A stretch of 20,552 nt of DNA from Fragilariopsis cylindrus CCMP1102 (Eukaryota; Bacillariophyta; Bacillariophyceae; Bacillariales; Bacillariaceae), in contig FMBT01000715.1 of assembly GCA_900095095.1 (NCBI GenBank), forward strand, positions 1-20,552. The letters run 5' to 3'. The position numbers were made by a program, and so were the translations under genes. Below the pieces are notes generated by a model. The model saw only the letters and a program-made list of their open reading frames with translations. It did not search any database and was not told the origin of the DNA. Of this stretch, positions 8,601 to 15,373 are shown piece after piece. Each line of letters starts with the position of its first letter. The first letter of the stretch is position 1.

Positions 8601-8624
8601 AGGGGCACGGTGAGCACCGATCAT
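5214..8624 (-). CDS. Pol: reverse transcriptase-RNase H of the DIRS element
   Basis: This 1136-aa frame copies element RNA into DNA and degrades the RNA template. Residues 1-250 are Pro/Arg-rich with a 43-residue tandem repeat. RT motif A is FDFSDAYRRM (D469), motif B is LSFGGAMNPAAW (about 501-512), and motif C is CFIDDIIVV (D580, D581). A low-complexity TEPR/PRPEPR linker (about 719-755) separates RT from RNase H, which has D841 (VSDSCPFGLGGF), E878 (NALEFL), D908 (LALGDNTS) and D964 (IVADWL). The RNase H and RT motifs are of the DIRS type. Everything after about residue 1003 overlaps the recombinase frame and looks unstructured, so it may be a run-on. The ATG at 8624 is in frame with gag, 19 codons after gag's UGA. 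No protease or methyltransferase is visible. Confidence 0.94.
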   Translation of the reverse strand: MIGAHRAPTHLFNRLPLPPLPKRAPNLPPPNLPPEYLTPGDAHNAARSPRTGTTGLTGTAPSRWNPSPMTTASVGIDMRPPSRTVAAPPGISMRTSSNLAPAVPRRQHPSPLTTAPVGIDMRPPSRTAAAPFGMSMRTSPNQAPAVSFGNHLRRQPAVVLPIYDSQQTIPPNTHETSAHCFEPERTAAETRNHYRWQARNDLDMNIVGTLPPVLSIFDAPRVTPDDDSFAPSPWLLASIIRVTASPSTVPKPPPFLFRTDALALEHNAELLKEYDYDLSLLLPDFQDTTIAYGSEFRPIDDLRSVFGKHPNFEFFESTVLNGMTYHFDRELTEDERMAELEAQVLRGNHKSATSDPEGTDKMTGKDVKKGFSLPFPASIVTKIKQALVQPAGKVSQHSLTATGSRMLKDRLTHDLSFWLTEDYASVNSRCDFDKYPPIIYGSCLIRTIHYIVALRAAFPDERILISKFDFSDAYRRMAHDAAAAAQSILIVNHIAYLALRLSFGGAMNPAAWSCCSEMITDLSNELPLMEDWNPEEICSPDQHKVQAPIYESDQCAPAPAKPLSVHIPVTALGRSDCFIDDIIVVMIDRPEQILRHSSAAPLAIHCAMRPNAGVEKEPIPRRDAMAGEKLVAEGSPAESQICLGWTINTRLLLLLLPLDKFSAWSADIVDLLGRPDRVVTRPELETLIGRLNHASFVIPLSRHFLSNLRSKLKIRPRPNSRAKSKPKSNPSTEPRSTEPRPEPRPTEPRTDPSQAPIPGTASESSSDNRTVFQRVAGKVTGLVTKATSKTQFRWLRNQTYRLSDEDCSDLRLWLLLLEKAAKGISLNGLTMRNPTMLSVSDSCPFGLGGFTSNGSAWRLQVSESSPIYGNCISNNALEFLAMVITIWLTLIECKEQGLKDELILALGDNTSAIGWMTKTGFLPPDSVYFSAANFIARKLASLMIESGNFLASQHLKGKKNIVADWLTFSGSVRSAEMNGGAEEHPLAFDSPSNDQLTHRLLRFCPKLLPPTFAISQLPTEILSFAQQSGAMLESSMMHKQRAPPKQSTEFPGGGRASAGPTLQASTPTFLEYQQTKPASASEPSLKSISTLILGQEEIFLEDVKSQWQAKQSGALEGHWRRRSGVMSGGRPCTVVA
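5614..5622 (-). promoter_or_regulatory. Candidate -1 frameshift site between pol and recombinase
   Basis: On the minus strand pol reads CGT TTT TGC, and a slip of one base back gives TTT TTG in the recombinase frame, with the Phe tRNA re-pairing fully on the T5 run (5615-5619). The site lies within the short stretch (open from 5643) where a switch would keep the complete recombinase N-terminus. It is not a canonical X XXY YYZ heptamer, and I have not identified a downstream stimulatory structure. Confidence 0.3.
8188..8445 (-). repeat. 129-bp tandem duplication in pol N-terminus
   Basis: Two adjacent units, about 8188-8316 and 8317-8445, encode 43-residue repeats containing VGIDMRPPSRT followed by a MRTSxNxAPAV block. 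The period is a multiple of three, so the frame is kept. The units differ at many positions, so the duplication is older than the element's insertion here. The repeated peptide is Pro/Arg/Ser-rich and shows no recognised fold. Confidence 0.85.
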
Positions 8625-8684
8625 AGAAAGGGCTGACCCAAGGTTAGATGCGGTAGGATTCCTTGGGGCAGGCCCTGGACGTCA
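8625..8684 (-). other. Gag-pol boundary: single UGA with open frame through to pol
   Basis: Gag ends with AAA GAA TGA at 8682-8690, then CGT CCA. The 19 following codons contain no stop and run straight into pol's ATG in the same frame. UGA followed by C is a weak termination context in eukaryotes generally. Readthrough would give a Gag-Pol fusion of about 1980 residues; the alternative is reinitiation at the ATG 57 nt after the stop. The codon order is read directly from the sequence; readthrough itself is inferred. Confidence 0.6.
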
Positions 8685-11159
8685 TTCTTTAGCATAGCAT
8701 CCCAAAACGTACTCGTCGATCGTTTTGGCGTCGGCGGCTGGGAGGGACTTGGCATTGCGGATATGGGCAAAGAAGCAGTCTTTGGTGCACTTCCCTGCTG
8801 TTAGGTAGTGAAGACAAATGGGACGTTTCCTTCGCTCTGCGTGGTGCAGAACAGAAATGTCGGGGAAGAGGGTCCTGTCCCCCTTCGTGAAGAAGTCAGC
8901 AAAGACCTTCCCGGTAGGCAGGTTCCAAGCAGGTGATTCGTCAGCCAGTTTGACGGTCCACCATGGTTGCTGCGATTTCGGGGGCCTGTCCTGCGCCGCA
9001 GCACCTACAGCGGCCTTTTTGGCAGCTGGTGGTGGCGGGCGAAGGGCTAGTTGAAGATGCGGTGGCAGCCTGAAGTTGGGCTCCACTTCCCGTTGAAGTG
9101 AAGTGAAGACATAGTTGACCTCGCTGATCCGCATCTCCCGACAGTGAGCGGTGTAACACAAGGGGAACCTCCCCTGCTGCGGGTCACGAAGCACCTGTAG
9201 CAGCGAATTATAGAAGATTTGGTCCTTGTGATCCAGTTGGTGGAGCAACTTGGTGAGGAACATCTTATCTTCCAATTGCCGGGTGTGGATGAACCTTCGG
9301 TGCTGCTTGATCAGACGCATTCCGAGTGCGTATCCCTCCGTAGCAATAGTTTCAACGTAGTCACCTTTGATGGAGAGGAACTTAATCAGTGAAATTAGGG
9401 AATCAAGCATGCCCAAAGCTTCATCGACTGTTGAGGGAAAGAAATAATCCGCCTTGAGTAGCTTCTCCGCATAATCCTTATCGGTCGCGTCGTCGGCAAG
9501 GATGGAGATCCGCTTCTTCCTGGCCACACTTGACTCCATTCCGGTGAAGGGATGCATCATGAACACCGTCAGGCCTCCAGCCTGGCTGTTGGTCCCTTTC
9601 CTGAAACCGTCGATACTGATGAATGTCCCGAATAGAGCAGCATCCGGTTGGCATGGGAAGTCTTCCGTGATCTGCTGTAACTTGTTTTCAAATAGCTTGA
9701 GGTTCGAGTGCCTAAGGAGCTCTTGAGCGTTCTCGGGCAACTTGAACTGATCAACTGCTTGGGGTGTTGGGTTAGCAAAATCTCCTCCAAGAACTACCCT
9801 CATGAGGAGTTGCTGCTCCTCTGTCAAATTCTTCACCAAGGATTTCTTCAAGGTATCAGTATCAAGTCGGACCTTGTTGTCCTTGGACTGGTCCACGGTG
9901 GCTGCTGCCATGGACTTGACGGAGGCATTAAGCATTTCCATGTGCATAGCAAAGTCCACTGGTTCGGAAATGACAGGTGAGCCTGAAGCTGAAGCTGCTT
10001 GCATCTTTTTCTTCCTCTTCTTCCTGTTCCTCTTCCTTGCTGCACTCTTTCCACGAAGTGATAGCTCGGAGCATTGCGAATCTTCTTCCGAATCTGGGTC
10101 ATTAGGGTCCCCTGGGTCTCTGCTTTGCCTAGGTCTCGTGCTTCCACTGACGTTGGCCCCATTTCGGTTGGTTGGGGTTCCACTACCTCCACCACCAACC
10201 GTCCTTTCTCCACTATCTCCATCACCAGCCGTCCTTGCTCCTGCTGTGGCAGCACCGGTCGTCCTGGCCCTATCCGAGTTGCTCTTGCGAATTGGGGTTC
10301 GGTATGAGTTTCCAACTCCATTCCTCTCCTCAGCCCTAAGATCCGCGATAGCGTTGGTTTGGGAATTGACACTCTCTTCCTCCCCCTCCGATGAATCTGG
10401 TGATTTGGCTCCCTCTACTCCATCCGATGGGGCATCACCTTGGAAAGTGGCTTTGAGGTAAGCGAACTCCTTGAGAGCGTCCTTGCTCCAGGCCTTAGGG
10501 CTGAAAGAAGGCACTGTCGAGTTTAGGCCTTTGGCTGTTGCCCAAAGGAATAAAACTAGGCCGTCAATTAGGTCATTTTCCGGAGGAACTGGTTTGGTAT
10601 CTACGATGACCTGCAGCAGCTCCATAGCTGATTGGTTCCGATCCATTGGCAGTAGGGCCAGAACCGAATTTTCCACTAGCAAAGCCTGTGGGATTTTCTT
10701 TGCTCTGTCTAGTGCTGCTGATGACAGGGTGTCATAGCTGAATGCTACCATGAATGATTCGACCGATGCTTCATGGACTAGTTCCGAATAAGTAGGAAGA
10801 TCGGTTCCTTCTTTTTGGTAGTCTAGTTTCCGGATGACCTGGTTTCTTCCAGTCATTAGCTTATAAGCTATCTCAATAGGCGAATCGAAACCACTGTACC
10901 CTAAGAACCCCACTACCCTCTTCCTCGTATCGCGCTCTGTCATAAGAAGGGAGTGAACCAGTTGTAGTTGTTGTTGTGGTTCACCTTCAGGCTCGTCGTA
11001 TCGGACCAGTAGAGCACAGTTCCGACCCTTGGAATGACCAGCTTCGATGATTCGGTGGAGGGTTTCTTGGTTCTCCACTAGTCCATGGAAGCTAGCCTTG
11101 CTGCATTCTTCCGCATTGCGTACGAGGAAGCTCCCCAGATCAATCTTGTTTTCCACCAT
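8682..11159 (-). CDS. Gag-like protein of the DIRS element with C-terminal CCCH zinc knuckle
   Basis: This 825-aa product is the first ORF and is inferred to bind element RNA and form particles. Residues 1-240 are helical and globular-looking. Residues 241-395 are disordered, acidic then Gly/Thr/Arg-rich, ending in a strongly basic cluster (371-386, KRNRKKRKKK core) that could be a nuclear localisation signal, useful for a recombinase-integrating element. Residues 400-700 are helical again. Near the end Cys782, Cys791, Cys795 and His799 form a C-x8-C-x3-C-x3-H knuckle (ICLHYLTAGKCTKDCFFAH). The ATG at 11157-11159 has a good context (AAAATGG). The position next to the 290-bp repeat and the RT downstream support the Gag role. 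Sequence alone does not show a known capsid fold. Confidence 0.85.
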   Translation of the reverse strand: MVENKIDLGSFLVRNAEECSKASFHGLVENQETLHRIIEAGHSKGRNCALLVRYDEPEGEPQQQLQLVHSLLMTERDTRKRVVGFLGYSGFDSPIEIAYKLMTGRNQVIRKLDYQKEGTDLPTYSELVHEASVESFMVAFSYDTLSSAALDRAKKIPQALLVENSVLALLPMDRNQSAMELLQVIVDTKPVPPENDLIDGLVLFLWATAKGLNSTVPSFSPKAWSKDALKEFAYLKATFQGDAPSDGVEGAKSPDSSEGEEESVNSQTNAIADLRAEERNGVGNSYRTPIRKSNSDRARTTGAATAGARTAGDGDSGERTVGGGGSGTPTNRNGANVSGSTRPRQSRDPGDPNDPDSEEDSQCSELSLRGKSAARKRNRKKRKKKMQAASASGSPVISEPVDFAMHMEMLNASVKSMAAATVDQSKDNKVRLDTDTLKKSLVKNLTEEQQLLMRVVLGGDFANPTPQAVDQFKLPENAQELLRHSNLKLFENKLQQITEDFPCQPDAALFGTFISIDGFRKGTNSQAGGLTVFMMHPFTGMESSVARKKRISILADDATDKDYAEKLLKADYFFPSTVDEALGMLDSLISLIKFLSIKGDYVETIATEGYALGMRLIKQHRRFIHTRQLEDKMFLTKLLHQLDHKDQIFYNSLLQVLRDPQQGRFPLCYTAHCREMRISEVNYVFTSLQREVEPNFRLPPHLQLALRPPPPAAKKAAVGAAAQDRPPKSQQPWWTVKLADESPAWNLPTGKVFADFFTKGDRTLFPDISVLHHAERRKRPICLHYLTAGKCTKDCFFAHIRNAKSLPAADAKTIDEYVLGCYAKE

Positions 11160-11244
11160 TTTTGATCGTATTACGTATCTTTTCTTAACTGATTGAATCT
11201 GTTTCCTGTACGGTAGTTTAACTACTGTACGGTCTACTAGAGGC
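11160..11244 (-). promoter_or_regulatory. Leader between the 290-bp repeat and gag start
   Basis: This 85-bp non-repeated segment lies between the 5' repeat (coding strand) and the gag ATG. It contains a small inverted repeat GTAGTT-T-AACTAC (near 11213-11225) flanked by two copies of CTGTACGGT. It would be the 5' UTR if transcription starts in the 290-bp repeat. No TATA-like element is clearly recognisable. Confidence 0.45.
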
Positions 11245-11534
11245 TTTTTAAAGTAGTACTTATTCTATATTAGTTATCCAATCGGTCAACTTGGTTTGAT
11301 ACAAGCAAGTGAAAGATATTGTGCCTCATACCATGTCGTCGTCGCATCTCTTGTTCAATTGAATTGAGTTTTCCTTGAGCAAGAAAAATCACATCTTTTG
11401 TTTCTTAGCTTCCAGCTGTTCACCAGCGCGAAGGCTTAGAAACAAAGCCTAAGATCTAGATTCAATGGCTCTGGAGGCGCGCGCATCATGGTCTGTACAA
11501 CAACCGCTCTTTCGCTAGCTCTCCGTGAAATTCG
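11245..11534 (+). repeat. 290-bp terminal repeat of the DIRS element (5' end on its coding strand)
   Basis: This is the external copy of 3671-3960 and appears identical. It is the element's 5' end on the coding strand and the likely home of its promoter. The outer end carries TAGCTCTCCGTG (11516-11527) seven bases from the host junction at 11534/11535. The base at 11535 (a) also matches the base after the internal copy, so the junction is ambiguous by one nucleotide. Confidence 0.95.
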
Positions 11535-12475
11535 AAGTTGCTGTTACAGATATTATTGCAATTAGAATGAGAGGAGGCTATGGTGTATCTAACAGTGCTG
11601 CAAATCAAATGATGCAAGATGTGGTGAAAGTGTTTAAACATAACAATATGTTAAGAGTTCAACATCCATTACCTGGCAGTTTACGTGCCAAGATGGGGAA
11701 AGCAGAAGAGAATGGAACTCTTTCAGTTGACCATCAAGTTACTAGATGTAGCACAGCAAAAGATAAAACTGAGATGTGCGTTCATAGCTGGATCAGAACA
11801 ATTCCTTTATTAATTGAAAAACTTGTAGCAACATGTATTATAGAAGGCAAATATGAAGAATCAATAACAATTTCAAAGTTAGTCAACAAGATCCTTTTAG
11901 GCATGGGTGCGGATAGAGGAGGAGGTGATCTGATAAATCTAATCCGTCTATTAAATCGAAAGGATGGAAATTGTTCTCGATACTCAATTCCATTAGCAGT
12001 TGTTGAAAAGGCAGCAGAAGAGTATGATGTTTTAGCCAAGACTCTTTACAACAATAGGGCAAAAAGTTTGTTGCAACCTCTTCTCAATGATGAGCTGCAT
12101 ATGTTTGTTATGCGATTTGCCAATGATGCTAAATGCCTAGCTGTTCGATTTATTAGAGATGGTAAACCAACACAACCAAACATTTTATGTCTAGAAAAAG
12201 ATTGTGAACATATCGTAGATGGATTTATATTTGATAGTATTGCTAATACCAGAAAGATGTGGAATGATTTTGATATATCTAATATTATGGATAACAACGA
12301 AATTGTTCTACAGTTAAACCCAATAACAAATGTTAAAGATGAATGTATTGGTGTAAGGGTGCATTCAAATGATGAAACTTCTCTTACTCATCGATTCGAT
12401 TCACCTGTTAATGCGTCTAGTTATGAATCAGTCGACTGCAAGCAAGTTGTTAATGCGCCAATCGAAGATTCAAAG
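11535..12475 (+). CDS. Exon 1, 3' part, of the interrupted transposase-like gene
   Basis: Joined to c3306, the first codon becomes CAA and the frame continues VAVTDIIAIRMRGGYGVSN through 313 further complete codons to AAG at 12475, a phase-0 exon end before GTATG. The segment is well-folded and low in simple repeats, unlike exon 1's 5' part. Conserved-looking acidic residues that could be catalytic in a DDE fold include those in LLNDELHMFVMRFANDAKCLAV and LEKDCEHIVDGF. A GTG at 11525 inside the element opens the same frame but is an accident of the insertion. Confidence 0.85.
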
Positions 12476-12607
12476 GTATGTTATTGCTTGCAATGTGTGC
12501 TTTGTTTTTGTTTTCTTCAATCTATTGATTTTATACTAATTTTTTACTCATACTCTCCTCCCTCCTTCTCTCTCTCTCTCTTTCTTCTTTACTTTTATAT
12601 ACTATAG
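12476..12607 (+). other. Intron 1 (132 bp, GT-AG)
   Basis: It begins GTATGTTATT and ends ACTATAG, with a pyrimidine-rich tract containing CT repeats near 12565-12590. Removing it joins AAG to ATT in phase 0 (SKIALTIYGQ). The reading frame of the upstream exon becomes hydrophobic junk inside the intron and stops at its very end. Confidence 0.88.
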
Positions 12608-13410
12608 ATTGCTTTGACTATATATGGACAATCAACTGCTAGTGTGGGACGTCCTTGCCTTCGATGTATATGGGATAAAGATGATAAGCGTCCAACAATG
12701 TGGCTAAGCAGTCATGCTGGCTTTACTTCCGATGAGTGCCACCCAGTGGAATTGCGGGTTGGTGCAAATAGTAGAAAAAAAAACTGGAAAACTTTCGAAT
12801 CACTCAGAGGGAAAGATGGAGAATATACTGCGAATAAAGAAACTATAAACAAGGATACAAGACAAAAATGTAATAGTATTAGCAAAGAGCCACTATTGTA
12901 TGTATATCAACTTGATAAACATCATGGAGAGCCAATGCACGTCGCTCAAGGTATGCTGACACATCTCAATACTGAAACTTACAAGAAATTGAATGAAGAA
13001 AGTGAGAGCATTGAGGGTGATTTCTATTATGAACAAGCTGAAGCATGTCAACAATATATTATTGATACATTAGCAATAGAGGAATCAGAAGCATTTATAG
13101 ATGCAAAATCGACACATAATAGGATCCAAATTAAAATTAAAAAGGCATACGACAAAGTTCAAGAAGCAGAAGAGGATGGAGATGAAGATAAAATAAAATT
13201 AGCTGAAGAGGAATTAGAAACAAATTTAGACCAACGGAATGCTGCAGATGGAGAATTAAATTACGGATTTAAAGTTGGTCTTGTGAGAGGAGCAAAAGAG
13301 TTTGACAGAATGATTGATACAAGTGAAAATAATAAGAAGACACGAATGACAAAACAGGCATTTTTATATCGATCTGCCATTCGAATGTATGCTGGTTTCT
13401 TTACTGCCAT
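12608..13410 (+). CDS. Exon 2 of the transposase-like gene
   Basis: It encodes about 267 residues. It starts with a CxxC-containing segment (RPCLRCIWDKDD) followed by WLSSHAGFTSDECHPVEL, whose Cys and His residues could bind zinc. It then contains HHGEPMHVAQG (near 12920-12952), whose DNA recurs at 20504. A strongly charged helical segment (about 13085-13250, rich in E/K/D) may form a coiled coil, and a conserved-looking YGFKVGLVRGAKEFDRM follows. In related DDE enzymes a P-x-H motif followed by a helical insertion precedes the final catalytic Glu region, which matches exon 3. Confidence 0.85.
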
Positions 13411-13523
13411 GTAAGTGAAGTTAAGTGTTGTTTTGTGTTTGTTGTTGCTGCTTTTATTTATTTTGTATTGGTATTAACAGCTCGCACATTTCTTTTTCAT
13501 GATAACACCCTTTCTTACATTAG
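13411..13523 (+). other. Intron 2 (113 bp, GT-AG)
   Basis: It starts GTAAGTG and ends TTACATTAG. The upstream exon ends in phase 2 (AT) and is completed by G to give ATG, then CAT GAA. Skipping it restores the run TAM-HETMELTGRRG. Confidence 0.88.
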
Positions 13524-14053
13524 GCATGAAACGATGGAGCTAACTGGCAGGAGAGGGATAGCAATGCTTGACTTTAGGAAAAAAGTTCATCATTTTGTTG
13601 TTAATGGTGGATTTGTACAGGAGACAGAAGCGGTAGTTACAGATGTAATGGATACATGGTTAGAATTAGCAAATCATGTGCATCCTATTAGTATTATATG
13701 CAATGATCAATCAAAACTAGATGATGCAAAAATTGCAAGATTTGAAGGTCATATTTCTGCTTTTATTAAGTTGTGGATTCCTTTTATTGGTGGTTACAAA
13801 AATTGGCAATATTATAAACTTCACACATTGACATGCGGTGCTATTGCTTTTGCTAAGAAATATGGTATGCTTGGAAGAGCAAATGCACAAGGATTTGAAA
13901 ATAAGCATTTTGAACTTAGACGTCATCGTGAGATATTGTCAAGAATTCCACACCGTAAGGTTCGAGTGCAAAAGCTAGCACAACGGTCTCAAACTATGTT
14001 TATTGACGGGCTTTCCGAATCGCTTCTTTTTCTAGAACAAGCTGATGCCAATG
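13524..14053 (+). CDS. Exon 3 of the transposase-like gene, C-terminal catalytic-like segment
   Basis: It encodes about 177 residues with the gene's most recognisable region: FEGHISAFIKLWIPFIGG, KLHTLTCG, FAKKYGMLGR and QGFENKHFELRRH. This resembles the K-x-H-x-L, G and (E)Q-x-x-E-x-x-H end of several eukaryotic DDE transposase groups, in which the E is the third catalytic acid; that would make the Glu of QGFENKH the candidate. It closes with an RSQTMFIDGLSE segment. Assignment to a named superfamily is not possible from reading alone. Confidence 0.85.
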
Positions 14054-14156
14054 GTGAGTTTTTTCTCCAACGCTCTCTCTCTCTCTCTCTCTCTCTCATT
14101 CACTCACAATCTTTCTTTTTCTTCCTTCCTTCCTTTTCTTGTTCTTTCTTTCTAAG
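14054..14156 (+). other. Intron 3 (103 bp, GT-AG) with CT microsatellite
   Basis: It starts GTGAGTT and ends TTTCTAAG. A (CT)n run at 14073-14097 and further pyrimidine-rich sequence fill most of it. The exon before ends with one base (G), which pairs with CA to give Ala and continues KTGRRGKYN. Confidence 0.88.
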
Positions 14157-14437
14157 CAAAAACCGGACGTCGTGGCAAGTACAATATCATTGTTAATCGA
14201 ACAAGGATAGCAGAAAACATGGACATACACGAAGAGGAGGACCTGGCACCGGATGGCTATTTTACAAGTAAAGAGGGAAATTTCATTCCAACAGAATGGG
14301 AGCAGCTGTATCATTTTATACAGTTTGGAAAAGCTCCGGCTTCATGGCGTAAAGTTTTCGAGGATGATGATGAAATCGGTGCTGTTGATACTGCAGCAGC
14401 AGCATACCTACAGCCTATCTCTGGAGGACGTCCATAG
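14157..14437 (+). CDS. Exon 4 of the transposase-like gene
   Basis: This is the last exon, about 93 residues, ending in TAG at 14435-14437. It is basic at first (KTGRRGKYNIIVNRTR), then acidic and aromatic (IPTEWEQLYHFIQFGKAP), with a short Ala run near the end. No known motif is present. Possible polyadenylation signals AATAAA lie near 14570 and at 14593-14598. Confidence 0.82.
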
Positions 14438-14780
14438 ATTTGTCTGGATGTTTATCATTATCATCGTATATATACTGTTGTTGTTGTTGTTGTTGTTGCT
14501 ATCGCAGCTTATAAAACAAGTCTTCCATACAGGGCCAAACCAAATGGAGCTTGAAAAGTTCTTAAATCGAATAAAATCTAATATATTTACAGAATAAAAT
14601 GTATTCAAAATAATTTAAAAAAGCCAATTTTAAGCATTTTCGGATGCTATGGTAAACTATATGTATTTTTCTATTAGAATACTAGTAGTATTGTTACCTA
14701 ATCTAGAAATCGATTGGTTTCCCCTAGCCTCCGAAATGTGCTCTTAAAGGTACCCCTCTTCTATTTTATTCCATTTCAGG
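14438..14780 (+). other. 3' flank of the transposase-like gene
   Basis: No coding region is supported. It contains a (GTT)7 microsatellite at 14477-14498, two AATAAA-type hexamers that may end the transcript, and AT-rich sequence. I looked here for a terminal inverted repeat matching the region upstream of 1614 and found none. Confidence 0.5.
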
Positions 14781-15257
14781 AGTTTTTAACTTGAGAATTG
14801 TTTCAACCGTCTTATTTGTTAGTTCAAAAATTACAATTACCATTGTAAAAAGATGATGAAAAGAAAAAGAAAAAGAAAAAAATGATTCGTCAACAATCAG
14901 ACATAAATGAGACAAAACTTCAACCAATATATAAGCTAAATTTTAAAATAGATAATTTTAGCTTGTCATTTGATAAAAGGCTTATAATATATGATGTGAT
15001 TTTTCACAACTTCAATCCAATTGCTTATTGTTGATTGCCACGATGAGTCATTACAAAATTTCTTGTTTTCATCCCTAAGTAGTATGTTTTCTTGTTAATT
15101 AAATCGTGAACTTGCACTCAGTTGAAGAATTCGGAGTTGTTTTCAGTTGTTGTGATTTTTTTTTCTTTTTCTTTTTCTTTTCATCTTTACAAAATAGTAA
15201 TTGTAATTTTTGAACTAACAAATAAGACGGTTGAAACAATTCTCAAGTTAAAAAACT
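14781..15257. mobile_element. Foldback/MITE-like element with arms of about 100 bp
   Basis: The left arm (14781 to about 14880, starting AGTTTTTAACTTGAGAATTG) and the right arm (about 15161-15257) are inverted copies. They share the blocks ATTGTTTCAACCGTC, TTATTTGTTAGTTC and AAAATTACAATTAC, and an A/G-rich GAAAAAGAAAAAG tract, with a few indels. The roughly 280-bp centre has no ORF and carries a smaller nested inverted repeat, AAGCTAAA/TTTAGCTT (14933-14940 and 14957-14964). Long arms and no coding capacity fit a non-autonomous DNA transposon. I could not identify a target-site duplication, so the exact ends and superfamily are open. It sits 116 bp upstream of the next gene. Confidence 0.75.
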
Positions 15258-15373
15258 GTTGAGTATCGATGGTTGATTCATACCGTGCTAGCAAGCAATA
15301 GCGTGGCTACTATATATTATCACTGCTATTATTATCATAAAATGAATTTTAATATTAAAAAAACAGGAACACC

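Larger units (their letters stand above)
3307..11534 (-). mobile_element. DIRS-order tyrosine-recombinase retrotransposon with split direct repeats, apparently complete
   Basis: This is an 8228-bp element encoding, in order on the minus strand, a Gag-like protein, reverse transcriptase-RNase H, and a tyrosine recombinase in place of a DDE integrase. Its ends are 310-bp and 290-bp sequences, each also present once internally with the two internal copies abutting at 3960/3961. Read on the coding strand the order is A1(290), ORFs, B1(310)A2(290), 54-bp linker, B2(310). This split direct repeat arrangement marks PAT/Kangaroo/Ngaro-type DIRS elements, as opposed to the inverted repeats of DIRS1. 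There is no target-site duplication, as expected for recombinase integration of a circular intermediate. No methyltransferase domain fits between RNase H and recombinase. The paired repeats look identical on reading and all frames are open, so insertion was probably recent. It is more GC-rich than the gene it interrupts. Confidence 0.95.
1614..14437 (+). pseudogene. Four-exon DDE-transposase-like gene split by a retrotransposon
   Basis: The coding parts are 1614-3306 joined to 11535-12475, then 12608-13410, 13524-14053 and 14157-14437. With the 3307-11534 element removed, the total is 4248 nt, exactly 1416 codons including TAG, and every exon junction keeps frame. The N-terminal third is low-complexity and basic. 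The second half carries features in an order reminiscent of a group of eukaryotic DDE transposases: a CLRC pair with downstream His residues, HHGEPMHVAQG, a charged helical segment, then KLHTL followed by KYGMLGR and QGFENKH, which resembles the K-x-H-x-L ... G ... E-x-x-H end of such enzymes. I found no terminal inverted repeats bracketing the gene, so it may be a domesticated gene, a transposon remnant or a diatom-specific family. The open frame and splice sites are seen; the transposase identity is inferred. Confidence 0.75.

Noticed and set aside
9802..10461. A 219-codon plus-strand frame opposite gag
   Set aside because: It mirrors the Ser/Gly/Arg-rich, low-complexity part of gag, with runs of Leu/Phe/Ser typical of antisense frames. 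No domain is visible.
14253..14597. A 114-codon frame with a Leu run past the end of exon 4
   Set aside because: It overlaps exon 4 in another frame and then translates the GTT microsatellite.
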